NCBI RefSeq assembly: GCF_004766045.1 | Contig: NZ_SPQQ01000005.1 | Location: 124,001-188,000 of the forward strand | Direction: 5' to 3' | From: Desulfosporosinus fructosivorans | GTDB taxonomy: Bacteria; Bacillota; Desulfitobacteriia; Desulfitobacteriales; Desulfitobacteriaceae | DNA: 64,000 nucleotides | Part shown: positions 1 to 9,752 of the stretch, in pieces | Position numbering within the stretch: the first letter of the stretch is position 1 | How the letters are laid out: every line of letters starts with the position of its first letter | The notes under the pieces: model-generated | What the model saw: only the letters and a program-made list of their open reading frames with translations | Database searches by the model: none | Told to the model about the DNA's origin: nothing | Translations under genes and position numbers: made by a program

Positions 1-1192
1 TAGATTTGAGATCAGTGGTATTGCTAAGTAAATTGGTTTCATGAAAGCTATAATACCAAAAGTACTTTTTCAAAAAGGCATAGTCGGGTTGATTATTCTC
101 ATAGAAATAGCATACTAAGGTCATATAGAAGTAACGATAGGGAATTAGTTCTGGACCTCTGAAATGCATGTGGTTGTCCAGAAAATCAAATACCTTTTTG
201 ATTGCCTTTGTCGCTTCCAACCATATTGTCTCCACATACTCGGTCTTAATTTCATTTAGGTACCTATCCGTAATGTTCATAACTCCCGAATCTGGTATGA
301 ACTCTCTTATGAGTACGGCTAACATGTGCAGAATCGTCAAATCATCTACGCGCTTATATTCTCCAGCAAAACTATTGCGAAACTGGTCAAATTTCTCCCT
401 CAAATCGAAACCGCTTGTACCGTTTTTTTCTACACGGAATGTCTTTGCTACAACAATGTCAAAAATACTAAGTGGTTTTCCCGATTGGTTAATTCTCTCA
501 AATATCTGGCATACTTCTCCAACCTGAATACCCTTCAACTCGATAAAAGCCATTCGATAGTTATCCAATACCTCTTTCATTTTGCGTAGTCGAAAGCGAT
601 GAGGATCCTCATAATCAGCAAATCCGTTTCTAACCAAGTTACCTTCAACTGATCCATATTGATGGTAAACATCACGCAATGGAACAATCAATCCCTGAGC
701 AAATCGCTTTTTCCGCGGAATATTTCGGAGCAGAGTAGCGTTTTGGTCATCAATCTCGTTCCAGAATACAAACCGTTCTCTATAGCTAGTTTCGTCCAAA
801 TCTTCCGGGTCGAGTATTGAAAGATCAAAGTACAAAGTAGGGTCAAAAGCTTCCTGCCCCTTGATCTTGCCACCATAAAGTGAAGTCATGAGTGCGGTAG
901 TACGCTGCTGACCGTCTAATATGTACTGACAATCACCAGATATCATATTATCACTAATAGGATGTCCGCCAATTTGACGGTGACGCTGCAACTGGATATC
1001 AGTCTTCCAAACCAGAATACTTCCCATCGGATAGAATTTATAAATCGTATCCCAGAGTTTTTTTACATGTTCCTTTTCCCACACAACATTTCGCTGAAAC
1101 GTAGGTATCTGATATAAATTCTTCTTCAGATTGTCTAAGTATGTGGATATGCCAAAATCAGTCGGACGTATGCGATCAGTGAATGTCGACAT
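1..1192 (-). CDS. DUF262 (DGQQR) protein, DpdB-like candidate, 3'-truncated by window edge
   Basis: Open reading frame from ATG at 1192 running off the left edge, about 397 codons with no stop. I translated it by hand: it starts MSTFTDRIRPTDFG, has the N-terminal IPTFQRNVVWEKEHVKKLWD segment typical of DUF262, and carries YILDGQQRTTALM near residue 95, the signature of DUF262/GmrS/DndB-like NTPase-nucleases. A later FERINQSGKPLSIFDIVVAKTF block also fits DUF262. Described dpd islands contain a ParB/DUF262-like protein (DpdB) working with DpdA, so this is a plausible equivalent, but DUF262 proteins also occur in unrelated restriction systems. It is last in a minus-strand series after the nuclease gene, 98 bp away. 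Confidence 0.8.
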   Translation of the reverse strand, partial: MSTFTDRIRPTDFGISTYLDNLKKNLYQIPTFQRNVVWEKEHVKKLWDTIYKFYPMGSILVWKTDIQLQRHRQIGGHPISDNMISGDCQYILDGQQRTTALMTSLYGGKIKGQEAFDPTLYFDLSILDPEDLDETSYRERFVFWNEIDDQNATLLRNIPRKKRFAQGLIVPLRDVYHQYGSVEGNLVRNGFADYEDPHRFRLRKMKEVLDNYRMAFIELKGIQVGEVCQIFERINQSGKPLSIFDIVVAKTFRVEKNGTSGFDLREKFDQFRNSFAGEYKRVDDLTILHMLAVLIREFIPDSGVMNITDRYLNEIKTEYVETIWLEATKAIKKVFDFLDNHMHFRGPELIPYRYFYMTLVCYFYENNQPDYAFLKKYFWYYSFHETNLLSNTTDLKS

Positions 1193-1290
1193 CTCTTATT
1201 CTCCGTTCTATCTATGAGTAAAATTCCAAATTTGGGGACTGCACTAATTAGTAGCCCCACTCTCGCCTGAAATTGTCCAGTTAAAGCTTG

Positions 1291-2460
1291 TTAAAGTTTT
1301 AATTTAATACCCGGCAGTTTTGGCATTCCTTTTTCAGGACTATTAGTACAAAAAGTCTTTGAATCACATGCAGTACAGGTGCGGTGGTCAGAATTATTCA
1401 TATCCCAACAGGTCATTAGATTCCCACATAATGTCTCTTTTGCCCGGCAAATTTCAATGTTTTGGACCACCTTATCAAACTGACCAAGCGCCAGCTGAAT
1501 TGAGTTGGGATCCACGGGCGTGATGTGCAATGCCCTTTTTAACCGAAAATCAGCGGGAAGCGCAGGCGGAACATCTTTTTTCTTCCACCCTTGTAATAAT
1601 TTATCTACGACCGGAAACTGATCAGGACGAACGTCAGTCCTACTGTTTCTTACATCTTCCATAAGATCCAGGAGATCTTGCTTAGATGGTTCTAATTCAT
1701 TGACGTATACCAGCACACCGGCGACTATTGGGTGACTATCTTCATGCATCTGCCGAAGATGCGCATAGGTCTGAACCTGCCATTCGTGATGCTCCCAAAG
1801 GGATGGTTGCGAGCTTTTTGGGTCTGGGAGGGACGGTCTTCGCATCCCCTTGTAATCGACGATGATTTCAAACTCTTTGGGAACTTTCTTAGGGAGTGCT
1901 GCAATAATTGCTTGTACGAGTTTATTGGATTGCGTAGCGGGATTTTTTAATTGGACATGAGTAATTACATCTACAACCCCGGCAATTTCATATCGATCGG
2001 CCACTCTAATCTGATACGGGGCAGGCAGTGCCGGTAACAGTCGTGCACCAGTAAGCCGCACTTCCGCCCGATAAATCAGTGGAAAAAGATCTGGCCCCAA
2101 CTCGTTAATCATTTGTTGAGCACGCGCTCGACCAATAGCCTCAACCTGAGGCGTCCATGGTACCAATCCCTGCACTCGCAGGCGATCCTGTACGGCATCG
2201 CAGATATCATCGATCTCCTGGGTGGTCCAAGGTGGTCCCTGAATCTGCCCCAGTTTTTTGGCTGCTGCATATTTAAGATAGGATTCTTCCATCACTCCAT
2301 GAATGAATTGACCAAACCACATTTGCACTGGGCGCGATGAGGGTAATCGTCCAACTCGAGTGTATCGGTATTGAAGACCACATCGAATGAACCCAAGTAT
2401 ATCGGATGTTAAGCTATAAGTCGGTAGAGTATATAATGGAGGTCTCGATGATAGGTTCAT
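1291..2460 (-). CDS. PD-(D/E)XK nuclease with Cas4/AddB-like Fe-S cysteines
   Basis: About 389 aa. The start chosen is ATG at 2460 (MNLSSRPPLYTLPTYS), with AGGAGT upstream; the longer form from 2526 would extend into the helicase gene. N-terminal SDILGFIRCGLQYRY matches the 'RCPxxYxY' entry of RecB-family nucleases. VDYKG near residue 200 followed by WQVQTYAHLRQ is the D-x-K ... QxxxY core. The C-terminus CTACDSKTFC (C-x2-C-x5-C) with the N-terminal Cys gives the four-cysteine layout that binds a 4Fe-4S cluster in Cas4 and AddB. Its start lies 13 bp after the helicase stop, so the two are probably translated together as a nuclease-helicase pair. Biological target unknown. Confidence 0.8.
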   Translation of the reverse strand: MNLSSRPPLYTLPTYSLTSDILGFIRCGLQYRYTRVGRLPSSRPVQMWFGQFIHGVMEESYLKYAAAKKLGQIQGPPWTTQEIDDICDAVQDRLRVQGLVPWTPQVEAIGRARAQQMINELGPDLFPLIYRAEVRLTGARLLPALPAPYQIRVADRYEIAGVVDVITHVQLKNPATQSNKLVQAIIAALPKKVPKEFEIIVDYKGMRRPSLPDPKSSQPSLWEHHEWQVQTYAHLRQMHEDSHPIVAGVLVYVNELEPSKQDLLDLMEDVRNSRTDVRPDQFPVVDKLLQGWKKKDVPPALPADFRLKRALHITPVDPNSIQLALGQFDKVVQNIEICRAKETLCGNLMTCWDMNNSDHRTCTACDSKTFCTNSPEKGMPKLPGIKLKL

Positions 2461-2473
2461 TACGTCATCACTC

Positions 2474-4822
2474 CTAGATTTGCATAATTGAAAACTTCGA
2501 CCAGTGATTAATTCCCTGTCGGTCATACCCTGTAGTTACGGTCTTGATGCCGTTGGGCAAACAACTGTTCAATCCGACGAGAAGCAGGACTTCCTGAGCA
2601 CGACTATAGGCCACAAAATATAGCCTATATAAATCATCGAACGCTCTGTCAACTCCAGAACGATTGGGAATACCCAGATTCGGACTATAAGGTCTCAGTA
2701 AATCTTCTAGTAAATGGGGTGGACCAGACTTAGTCGGAAATCGTTTAAATGTATGACTGCCAGAACCCTGTCCCGGTTTAAAGTCGGAGCCTACGTCAAC
2801 GATAGTAATCGGAAATTCCAAGCCCTTAGATTGGTGAATAGAAAATACGCTAAGACGGTTACGCGGAAACATATCCACCAAATCCTCATTGATTTGGGTG
2901 GACCCACTGGCAATAGGAGCAATAACATTTCGCAAAACTTCTACTACAGAAGCATCAGCAATGCCTTTGTTTTGAGGGTCATAAACTACTTGTCCCTTAA
3001 ATTTACCAATGGTCTCAGCTGAAGAAGCCTGACGTGTAAATATTTCAAGATATATTTGTCCCTCGGGGTCGTCATGTAGTTCTGGAAACCAGTGGACCAG
3101 TCCGTAGAGCAATTCTAAAAATGAAACTTGTCTTGGCCAAACGTGTTTTGCTTGGTTAGGGTCTCGATCTCCCCATCCAACTGCATAGTCAACCAAACCC
3201 TTGGGACAATTAGGGCCATTTGTAAAGTCGATAGCTTCACTTCGCCAATTGTCCAAAATGGGATTAATATCGTTAAACCCTGAGATTCCCCTCTGGATTC
3301 TCCCACCAGGATCGAGACACTCCAGTAATAATCCTGCAAACCGACAGACTACAGGAATTTGAGTCAAACTCTGACCCCGTGGGTTGAATATCTCTAAGTT
3401 TGGAGTTCTCTGGCCCAATTCCTCACGCATGACACCGGGAAGTCGAATTTTGCCACTACCACTGGATTCGTTTGGAGATGAACATAACAAAGCGCAATCC
3501 CCCGGAGCCCCTTTTATTGGATCCCTTTGTATCACTTCTCCGCCAGGTAATACAAATCCGCTACCACAAAATATGTCATGAATAAATTTGGCCAGATCTT
3601 TACCCAGCGTTTGCACATCATTTCGAAACATACCGAGCACTGGGAGCCCCGAGACTGCCTTTGGATGAATGCTTATAGTTGGCTTGTTCGCAACACGGAC
3701 TGTCTGGTAATCTCGATCGATGGTGGCAAATGTATTGACGAACTGAACAATGTTACTTGTGGAACGATAATTAGTACTCAAGAATATTCGAGTAGGTTGT
3801 TTACCATAAGTCCGAAAATAGCGATTTTGAAAGTCTCTAAATAGCTCTACGGTGGCCCCGCGGAACCTATACAACGACTGGTCATCGTCGCCCACAACTG
3901 TCAAAGCACCCTTACTAGACTGTGCCAGTGCGAAATATATCTGTTCCTGCAAAAGATTGGAATCTTGATATTCGTCTACAAGAACTACCTGTATCTGATC
4001 AGTGAAGTCTTTCAACGTTCCGTCTTGTAACCTAATTAAAAATTCGGTCTCAAGGCTTGCGAAATCCAACATTTTCAGGGTCTGCAATGCCGTCTGGTAG
4101 GAAGACAAAACCTGGTCCATCAACCCGACACTTTGTTGTTGAGTTGGTATAACTGACCCAACAAACCTTTTCCAGTCAACCATATCATGCTGTCTACGAT
4201 CGAAAATCGCAGTTAACACCTGCGCCATTCCACCAACGCCAAATTTGTATGCTACACTGGAAAACTGTCGTAAAAAGAGCTTTAACTCATCATCCTTATA
4301 AATCTGGTTAGGAAACAGACCTTCCTTCAGCATCAATGTTGACGTTATATAGCCATCGGCCAACAACGGTGGAATCTGCCCAGGTTGCCGATACTCGCGC
4401 AAGACTCTTTCTGCTAGACTGTCCGTTGTACCAGTAAGAATCTGGTTAATATCGAGACGATCTAACCAGTCCCTTTGGCTTTTATCAAGCGTCTTGTCCA
4501 ACTTCAGTTCATCAATAATCTTGAAACCCCATCCAAGAATTCGAGATCTAAGCTCAGCCGCAGCCTTTTTGGTAAAGGTTGTTGCCAAAATAGCACGTGC
4601 AGGAATTTGATCAACAATTATTAATTTTAATATTCGTAAAGTTAATAACGTGGTCTTTCCGCTACCAGGCCCGGCGACTATAAACAGCGGGTCACTGGGG
4701 GCCTTATCAATTGCCTGGCACTGATAGTTATTAGGTGGATTCCCACGAACAATTACGATTACCCGATGAAAAGTGCTGATTGGTATTAGTTTTACCAGAG
4801 TGGGTGTTACTATAGTTGCCAC
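2474..4822 (-). CDS. UvrD/Rep-like superfamily 1 ATP-dependent DNA helicase
   Basis: 782 aa from GTG at 4822 (GGAGG 8-9 nt upstream). All SF1A motifs are visible: Walker A AGPGSGKTT near residue 54, motif Ia TTFTKKAAAELRSR, motif II VDEYQD near 283, motif III VVGDDDQSLYRFRGA, motif IV STNYRST, motif V HQSKGLEFPITIVD and motif VI FVAYSRAQEVLLLVG. No nuclease domain is fused; the separate PD-(D/E)XK gene just downstream probably supplies it, resembling AddA/AddB split functions. A 31-bp gap separates it from the HerA gene. Stop codon is TAG followed after one codon by TGA. Confidence 0.9.
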   Translation of the reverse strand: MATIVTPTLVKLIPISTFHRVIVIVRGNPPNNYQCQAIDKAPSDPLFIVAGPGSGKTTLLTLRILKLIIVDQIPARAILATTFTKKAAAELRSRILGWGFKIIDELKLDKTLDKSQRDWLDRLDINQILTGTTDSLAERVLREYRQPGQIPPLLADGYITSTLMLKEGLFPNQIYKDDELKLFLRQFSSVAYKFGVGGMAQVLTAIFDRRQHDMVDWKRFVGSVIPTQQQSVGLMDQVLSSYQTALQTLKMLDFASLETEFLIRLQDGTLKDFTDQIQVVLVDEYQDSNLLQEQIYFALAQSSKGALTVVGDDDQSLYRFRGATVELFRDFQNRYFRTYGKQPTRIFLSTNYRSTSNIVQFVNTFATIDRDYQTVRVANKPTISIHPKAVSGLPVLGMFRNDVQTLGKDLAKFIHDIFCGSGFVLPGGEVIQRDPIKGAPGDCALLCSSPNESSGSGKIRLPGVMREELGQRTPNLEIFNPRGQSLTQIPVVCRFAGLLLECLDPGGRIQRGISGFNDINPILDNWRSEAIDFTNGPNCPKGLVDYAVGWGDRDPNQAKHVWPRQVSFLELLYGLVHWFPELHDDPEGQIYLEIFTRQASSAETIGKFKGQVVYDPQNKGIADASVVEVLRNVIAPIASGSTQINEDLVDMFPRNRLSVFSIHQSKGLEFPITIVDVGSDFKPGQGSGSHTFKRFPTKSGPPHLLEDLLRPYSPNLGIPNRSGVDRAFDDLYRLYFVAYSRAQEVLLLVGLNSCLPNGIKTVTTGYDRQGINHWSKFSIMQI

Positions 4823-4852
4823 ATTCTTTCCTCCGCAATGATTCTATATTAT

Positions 4853-6634
4853 CTATCTAATGCATCCTCTTTCTACCAGACTATCAAACAAAGGCGCCTG
4901 CACCGGCAACGGCACGTCCCTATAACTGGCCGTCATAATTGCCTGCCCTTTCCCCATTACTTGCAATTCTTTCTCAAATCCGTACAAATCGGCTGAAGCA
5001 TTCTTAATGGCTTCTTTTCGCTCCGCTTCATTACCGAGTGCCATAGTTATCTCTGTATTTAATTGAGACAAGATACCGTGATCGATGGCAGTTACTTGCT
5101 GACTGATAACAGTAAGCCCAATGCCAAATTTCCTTCCTTGGCGAGAGATGTCTCTGAAAATACTGCCGAATCGCAATCTTTCAGGATTAAGAACACTCGG
5201 TGCCTCCTCAATCAGCACATTTACATGGGGTAATTCTTCTATCCTAACTACTTCCCCATTTCTGACATACGGCAGTCTTCCCTCATTGAGTGCCTCTATC
5301 ATGCTTTCCGCAAATGCACGCATTCCAGTCGAACCATTCTCTGGATCAAAACCTAAGGAGATACAGATTTCCCGTTCTAAGGTTTCTGCACTTCGAGCAG
5401 ACTTAAGAGCTTTTCTTAACATAAATAGAGTCCGTGCCACTACAGTTGTCACGAGAAATTGCTCTAATTCTGTCATAAGTGTTGTATCCACGGTAATAAT
5501 ACGCCCTGACTCAAGGGCACATATGATGTCTGGCAGCACCGACTCGTATTCTTGATCAATCTCCGGATCATAGGATGTGAATATTTGTGTTTGTCCACGA
5601 CGGAGGAAACTTACTCTCCGCTCTACTGCGCTAATTGTGCCCGGAAGGAATGCAGCTCCTTCCCCGGTGTGTTCGCCAATGTCTCCGGATAACAATCTAT
5701 TGATCCATCTTTCGCCATGAAAACTATATATTTGATTTGCAAAAGCTGTTTGTTGATCTGTGAATTCCATGATGCTTAACAAATCTTGTGGCCCTATATC
5801 TGCTCTAGAAAGTCGAATACGACGTTGTCCTTCTTTACTGATGGTATCTCTTGCCGTTAAATAGTAAAACGGAGCAACCAAGCTATTCCACGAGCCTGAT
5901 TTGAAGTCATATTTGCTTACGATTTCTTCTATCCCATTTCTTTGACCTGATGGCCAAGTACAAAACTCGTCATGAGGATCGATAGCAAGCAAACTGACCT
6001 TACGTCCGTTACCGTCCAACTCAACTTTTTCATTGTACCTAAACATCGATTCAATCAATACCATCAGCAGGTTACTCTTCCCACCTCCTGTTCGCCCAAA
6101 AACACCAATGTGGTGCGACAATGCATGAGGTGGCATATATACAGGAACACTTGATAAAGCCTTTTCACCTGCCAGCAAATAGCCGACAAAAATTCCACTC
6201 CCTAATTGTGAAGCCAACAATTCTCGTACTACCACCGCATTTTCTTCTGTTACTAAATAAACTTCTGTCAGATGTTCAGGAAGACGACGTGGTCTATGGA
6301 AACTCCACTTACCATTTACCTCCTTCTGGGCATAACCCAAAAGCATCCCTTTGAGTTCAATTAACTTCTCATCATTTAGGTCATCAGCAAAATACGAATC
6401 ATCCATCGTTAATTTGTTTCTCGCCACATCACCCATATCTATGGTTCGGTTCATAACATTGGCATATTGTGTGGCACGGAAGAAATAAAAACGAGCATGG
6501 CCCCTTCGTGATGGAATAATAAACAAATCCCCTACAGCCACGTCCTCATTTTTAGCCATTACTTTAAGTTGAGTTGTATCACTCTCCGCGAGCACACCAA
6601 ATTTATTTCCAAGTTTCCCAAGCAAATCTTCCAT
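4853..6634 (-). CDS. herA: HerA-like DNA translocase (DUF87 ATPase)
   Basis: About 593 aa with start ATG at 6634 (MEDLLGKLGNKFG) behind GGGGGTGTGAA; the longer open frame to 6715 overlaps nurA and lacks an RBS. Walker A GVFGRTGGGKSN lies near residue 182. The Walker B-like LIEEAPSVL, the ISRQGRKFGIGLTVISQ segment and the C-terminal QLNTEITMALGN block are typical of HerA/FtsK-class hexameric translocases. An N-terminal barrel-like region (LFIIPSRRGHARFYFFRATQ) matches HerA-type proteins. It follows nurA by 10 bp; in archaea HerA and NurA act as a complex that processes DNA ends, so the pair very probably forms a physical machine here. Confidence 0.9.
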   Translation of the reverse strand: MEDLLGKLGNKFGVLAESDTTQLKVMAKNEDVAVGDLFIIPSRRGHARFYFFRATQYANVMNRTIDMGDVARNKLTMDDSYFADDLNDEKLIELKGMLLGYAQKEVNGKWSFHRPRRLPEHLTEVYLVTEENAVVVRELLASQLGSGIFVGYLLAGEKALSSVPVYMPPHALSHHIGVFGRTGGGKSNLLMVLIESMFRYNEKVELDGNGRKVSLLAIDPHDEFCTWPSGQRNGIEEIVSKYDFKSGSWNSLVAPFYYLTARDTISKEGQRRIRLSRADIGPQDLLSIMEFTDQQTAFANQIYSFHGERWINRLLSGDIGEHTGEGAAFLPGTISAVERRVSFLRRGQTQIFTSYDPEIDQEYESVLPDIICALESGRIITVDTTLMTELEQFLVTTVVARTLFMLRKALKSARSAETLEREICISLGFDPENGSTGMRAFAESMIEALNEGRLPYVRNGEVVRIEELPHVNVLIEEAPSVLNPERLRFGSIFRDISRQGRKFGIGLTVISQQVTAIDHGILSQLNTEITMALGNEAERKEAIKNASADLYGFEKELQVMGKGQAIMTASYRDVPLPVQAPLFDSLVERGCIR

Positions 6635-6644
6635 TTCACACCCC

Positions 6645-7847
6645 CTAACTATGCCCTGTAAGCATACTTGCATTGACAAAATTTCTCCGCTTAAGCCCAT
6701 TTTTCTCAGCTGCATCTATAAATTGTTTTTTTAGCGATAACCTTTCTGCGTCGGTCAGACTCACCATATCGTGGCTTGCCTTAATCGGATATGGATATCC
6801 GTACACCCGTTGTTCGTGGGACGCAAAGTCTAAGTCCCTAAAGATTTGGGCTTCTCTCTGTGCCATAACTTCTTTTTTGCTATGCCAAACGTTTTTCTCC
6901 CAATATTTTATATCCATATCTAAGCGCATAGGGGGCGTAGTTTTGTGGAATCTAAAGATATATGTGACGGCTCCTACTGGTGGTATCCCTCTTGTTCCTA
7001 AGAATTCAGGTCTATATCCATCTTGCTCTAAAGTAGGTATTCGTAGATACCAGTGCTCTTCACTTCCATTTTCTTTGATCATATCTTCAAGTTGGTCCAT
7101 ATGAGGCATACCGTGTGACTTCGATATTGCAAAAAATGCCACCCGCTTTTCTATAGCTAACTGGGTGACATATCGCTTAACTAATTCGAAAAATAAACAA
7201 CCATGTTGTTTAATTAAGGGTAAGGTTAACGTCGTATCCGCTAGGACATAGGTTGGTTTAACCTCTGAATTAAGTACCCTTAAAATTGTACACATCTCCG
7301 CCGCCGTCATAATATTTATTCTTACGTTACTAGCGTCGTGAGCAGGGGGTTTGACAATCCGATGAGTCAACTCTTCTGCAGTTACTCGTTTCGACGTGTT
7401 TTGATTACGCAACTCGAGATAATCGGATTTTTGGCAAAGTTCTAATAAGCTCATTCCTACTAGACTAGAAAAGAACTCATCATACTTCTTATTAGCTTTT
7501 TTCTGATCTTCGGGTACTAAAAATAATTCAATGATTTCACTATCTTTAGATTCAATTTCTTTGAGACAACCTTCTAACGTAGAAGTGTATAGTCTCATAC
7601 GAGCAGTAACCAAATATACAAAACTGTCACCATAAGAAACTAACGGAAATTCTCCCGAGCTGTCAGAACCACCAACAGTGAATGGAGTATCGGGGAAAGG
7701 ACAATGCTTAAAAAAACTTAGGAAATTGGCCATTTGGAGTATTTCGTTTTCATCTGCAGTTGTCTCGGAATTATATGTCTTCATATCCTCGACAATGTTC
7801 TGAACCTTACTCCTAAAATCTTGTCTAAAGTTTAAATCAAACCTCAT
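6645..7847 (-). CDS. nurA: NurA-domain nuclease
   Basis: 400 aa from ATG at 7847 with AGGACT upstream. The block GGSDSSGEFPLVSYGDSFVYL near residue 60 fits the NurA N-terminal acidic motif (D-G-S type). Further conserved acidic positions appear in YVLADTTLTLPLI and in the C-terminal PPMRLDMDIKYWE. FFAISKSHGMPH is also typical of the RNase H-like NurA fold. NurA is a Mn-dependent 5'-3' exonuclease/endonuclease driven by HerA. Downstream herA starts 10 bp after this TAG stop. First gene of the effector transcription unit, after the terminator that ends the que operon. Confidence 0.85.
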   Translation of the reverse strand: MRFDLNFRQDFRSKVQNIVEDMKTYNSETTADENEILQMANFLSFFKHCPFPDTPFTVGGSDSSGEFPLVSYGDSFVYLVTARMRLYTSTLEGCLKEIESKDSEIIELFLVPEDQKKANKKYDEFFSSLVGMSLLELCQKSDYLELRNQNTSKRVTAEELTHRIVKPPAHDASNVRINIMTAAEMCTILRVLNSEVKPTYVLADTTLTLPLIKQHGCLFFELVKRYVTQLAIEKRVAFFAISKSHGMPHMDQLEDMIKENGSEEHWYLRIPTLEQDGYRPEFLGTRGIPPVGAVTYIFRFHKTTPPMRLDMDIKYWEKNVWHSKKEVMAQREAQIFRDLDFASHEQRVYGYPYPIKASHDMVSLTDAERLSLKKQFIDAAEKNGLKRRNFVNASMLTGHS

Positions 7848-8096
7848 TTTAGTCCTCCGCTTGAATAATTCCTGCTAATTTAGTATTATACGACTGTTTA
7901 GTCAATTTTTCCATCATTGTAAATTTTATATTCCCATTATTCTCTTATTCATGCACAAAAACTGGTTATAATTATATAAAAAAAGAGCGGTTCTTCCGCT
8001 CTTAAACTCTTAACTATTATAAGATTATTAACTTATAAAATATATTTACTTAATAAGTGATTCATTTATATTTTCTAATAAGGTAAATCTTCAGAT
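7848..8096. other. Intergenic region between queE and nurA
   Basis: 249 bp of very AT-rich sequence holding the queE terminator and, necessarily, the promoter of the nurA-herA unit. No ORF is credible here. The change from a terminator to a new promoter shows that the modification genes and the nuclease genes are separately transcribed. Confidence 0.6.
7977..8006 (-). terminator. Rho-independent terminator of the que operon
   Basis: Perfect hairpin AAGAGCGG-TTCTT-CCGCTCTT; read on the minus strand it is followed by seven T residues. It lies about 90 bp beyond the queE stop. Confidence 0.85.
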
Positions 8097-8708
8097 TTAT
8101 CTCACATCCAAAATCTTATGCAGTTGTATTCCCATCCTTAATCGGCGATCTGGATGACTATTAATTAGTTCGTATCCCTTTTGCGCAGACTCTTGCCGAC
8201 CACTTTCTACCTGGAGAAAAATTCTTCCTTCAGGCAAATATTGTTTAGTTATACAATCTATAGTAAATTCATCATCGACCACATACTTCAGTTCGTCCGC
8301 TTGGCAACATAAGGCAAAGTCACTACCAGGTTTCGGCGAGGCAGTAATCCAATCAAGAGCCCAATCAGCAGGTATCGGGTTAGTCCCATTGGTTTCTATC
8401 GCGACATATTTACCTAACTTATGCAATTCCTGAACTAGTGGTCCGAGATCGTAAAGCGTCGGTTCCCCACCGGTAATAACGACATGTTGATGCGTTATTT
8501 CGGACTCTTCGATGATTTCCTCGACACTCATCCATCGTGCTTTAGATACATCAAAGGAATGCTGAGTATCACACCAACTACAACGCAAATTGCATCCAGC
8601 AACCCGAATAAACGTTGATCCTTTACCCATATGAAATCCTTCACCTTGAATACTACTGAATATCTCAACAATGGGATAGAGCGCCTTATTCATAACAAGC
8701 TTCGACAT
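8097..8708 (-). CDS. queE: 7-carboxy-7-deazaguanine synthase QueE
   Basis: About 203 aa radical SAM enzyme that converts 6-carboxytetrahydropterin to 7-carboxy-7-deazaguanine. EIFSSIQGEG at the N-terminus, the cluster motif CNLRCSWCDT (C-x3-C-x2-C) and VVITGGEPTL are diagnostic. The start is uncertain: [10 protein letters not shown] at 8708 or MNKAL at 8693; the open frame to 8747 has no support. It overlaps the end of queD. With queD, queC and folE2 it completes the preQ0 pathway directly downstream of a DpdA-type gene, so its product is likely used for DNA rather than only for tRNA queuosine. Confidence 0.93.
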   Translation of the reverse strand: MSKLVMNKALYPIVEIFSSIQGEGFHMGKGSTFIRVAGCNLRCSWCDTQHSFDVSKARWMSVEEIIEESEITHQHVVITGGEPTLYDLGPLVQELHKLGKYVAIETNGTNPIPADWALDWITASPKPGSDFALCCQADELKYVVDDEFTIDCITKQYLPEGRIFLQVESGRQESAQKGYELINSHPDRRLRMGIQLHKILDVR

Positions 8709-9081
8709 AAGAATCTGGAGTCTCCCATAACTTGATTCTATCCACAATAACGCCGCTTGCTTGCAATTTATCTGTCAAAACTTTAAAAATATGGTCTGCC
8801 ATATTTTCAGCTGTCGTTCTAAACGGCAATACGTCATTCAACACTTTATGGTCCATCTTGTCGATCACTTCAGCCTTCACAATCGCTTTCAGATCAGCAA
8901 AGTCGATCACCATACCTTCGTCAGACCCACCGTTACCAAGTATCCCATTATTGCGAGCAACAGATACTTCTAACCTGTAGGTATGCCCGTGCATATTAGC
9001 ACACTTCCCTTTATGGTCTGGCAAAAAGTGAGCCGCATCAAAAGTGAAACTTTTGGTAGTTTTTATAATTATCTTTGTCAT
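8686..9081 (-). CDS. queD: 6-carboxytetrahydropterin synthase QueD
   Basis: About 131 aa from ATG at 9081 ([20 protein letters not shown]). The zinc-binding histidines in [22 protein letters not shown] are visible, as is the C-terminal [14 protein letters not shown] with the catalytic Glu region. It converts dihydroneopterin triphosphate to 6-carboxytetrahydropterin. Its ATG overlaps the queC TGA (ATGA), showing tight translational coupling. The longer open frame reaching 9156 lies inside queC and is rejected. Confidence 0.93.
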   Translation of the reverse strand: MTKIIIKTTKSFTFDAAHFLPDHKGKCANMHGHTYRLEVSVARNNGILGNGGSDEGMVIDFADLKAIVKAEVIDKMDHKVLNDVLPFRTTAENMADHIFKVLTDKLQASGVIVDRIKLWETPDSYVEACYE

Positions 9082-9737
9082 TGAGCAGCCTCTTTCTTTT
9101 CTAAGTACTTTTTCAGCCCGGCACTTCGGAGTATACAGGCCGGACATTCGCCACACCCTATACCCATAATTCCATTATAACAGGTTAAGGTATTTTTCTG
9201 TACGTACTCCAATCTACCTAATTTATCCGCCAATTCCCAAGTATCGGCCTTATCAATCCACATCAAAGGCGTATCGATGACAAACGTATAGTCCATAGCT
9301 AAATCTAATGTCACATTCAACGATTTTATGAAGATATCACGGCAATCCGGATAACCGCTAAAGTCCGTCTCACAAACACCGGTCACAATATGATTTATCC
9401 CTTTTTGTTTCGCTACAACAGCCGCAAAGGATAGAAAGAGTAAGTTTCGCCCATCGACAAAGGTATTGGGTGGTTCCCCACCTTCTCCAACTTTTATTTC
9501 AAGATCATTCCTGGTTAATGCATTAGGCGCTAACTGGTTAAGCAGACCCATATCTACCACCAAATGAGGTATATCAAACTCTGAAGCAATCTTAATTGCA
9601 CAATCAATTTCTGCCTTATGCCTTTGGTTATAGTTAAAGGTAATTGCTTCGACTCGATCAAAGTTTTTCATAGCCCAAAATAGGCAAGTAGTGCTATCCT
9701 GACCTCCACTGAATACAACTAATGCTGATTTATTCAT
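9078..9737 (-). CDS. queC: 7-cyano-7-deazaguanine (preQ0) synthase QueC
   Basis: 219 aa. PP-loop ATPase motif [10 protein letters not shown] at the N-terminus and the C-terminal zinc cluster [10 protein letters not shown] are complete. It turns 7-carboxy-7-deazaguanine into preQ0 using ATP and ammonia. [16 protein letters not shown] and [12 protein letters not shown] are typical QueC blocks. It lies 15 bp after folE2, overlaps queD by 4 nt, and provides the base that a DpdA-like enzyme would insert. Confidence 0.95.
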   Translation of the reverse strand: MNKSALVVFSGGQDSTTCLFWAMKNFDRVEAITFNYNQRHKAEIDCAIKIASEFDIPHLVVDMGLLNQLAPNALTRNDLEIKVGEGGEPPNTFVDGRNLLFLSFAAVVAKQKGINHIVTGVCETDFSGYPDCRDIFIKSLNVTLDLAMDYTFVIDTPLMWIDKADTWELADKLGRLEYVQKNTLTCYNGIMGIGCGECPACILRSAGLKKYLEKKEAAQ

Positions 9738-9752
9738 TGTACCCTCCCCTTC

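Noticed and set aside
168..1192. Plus-strand and short minus-strand frames inside the first kilobase
   Set aside because: All are shadows of the DUF262 gene, which runs off the left edge on the minus strand.
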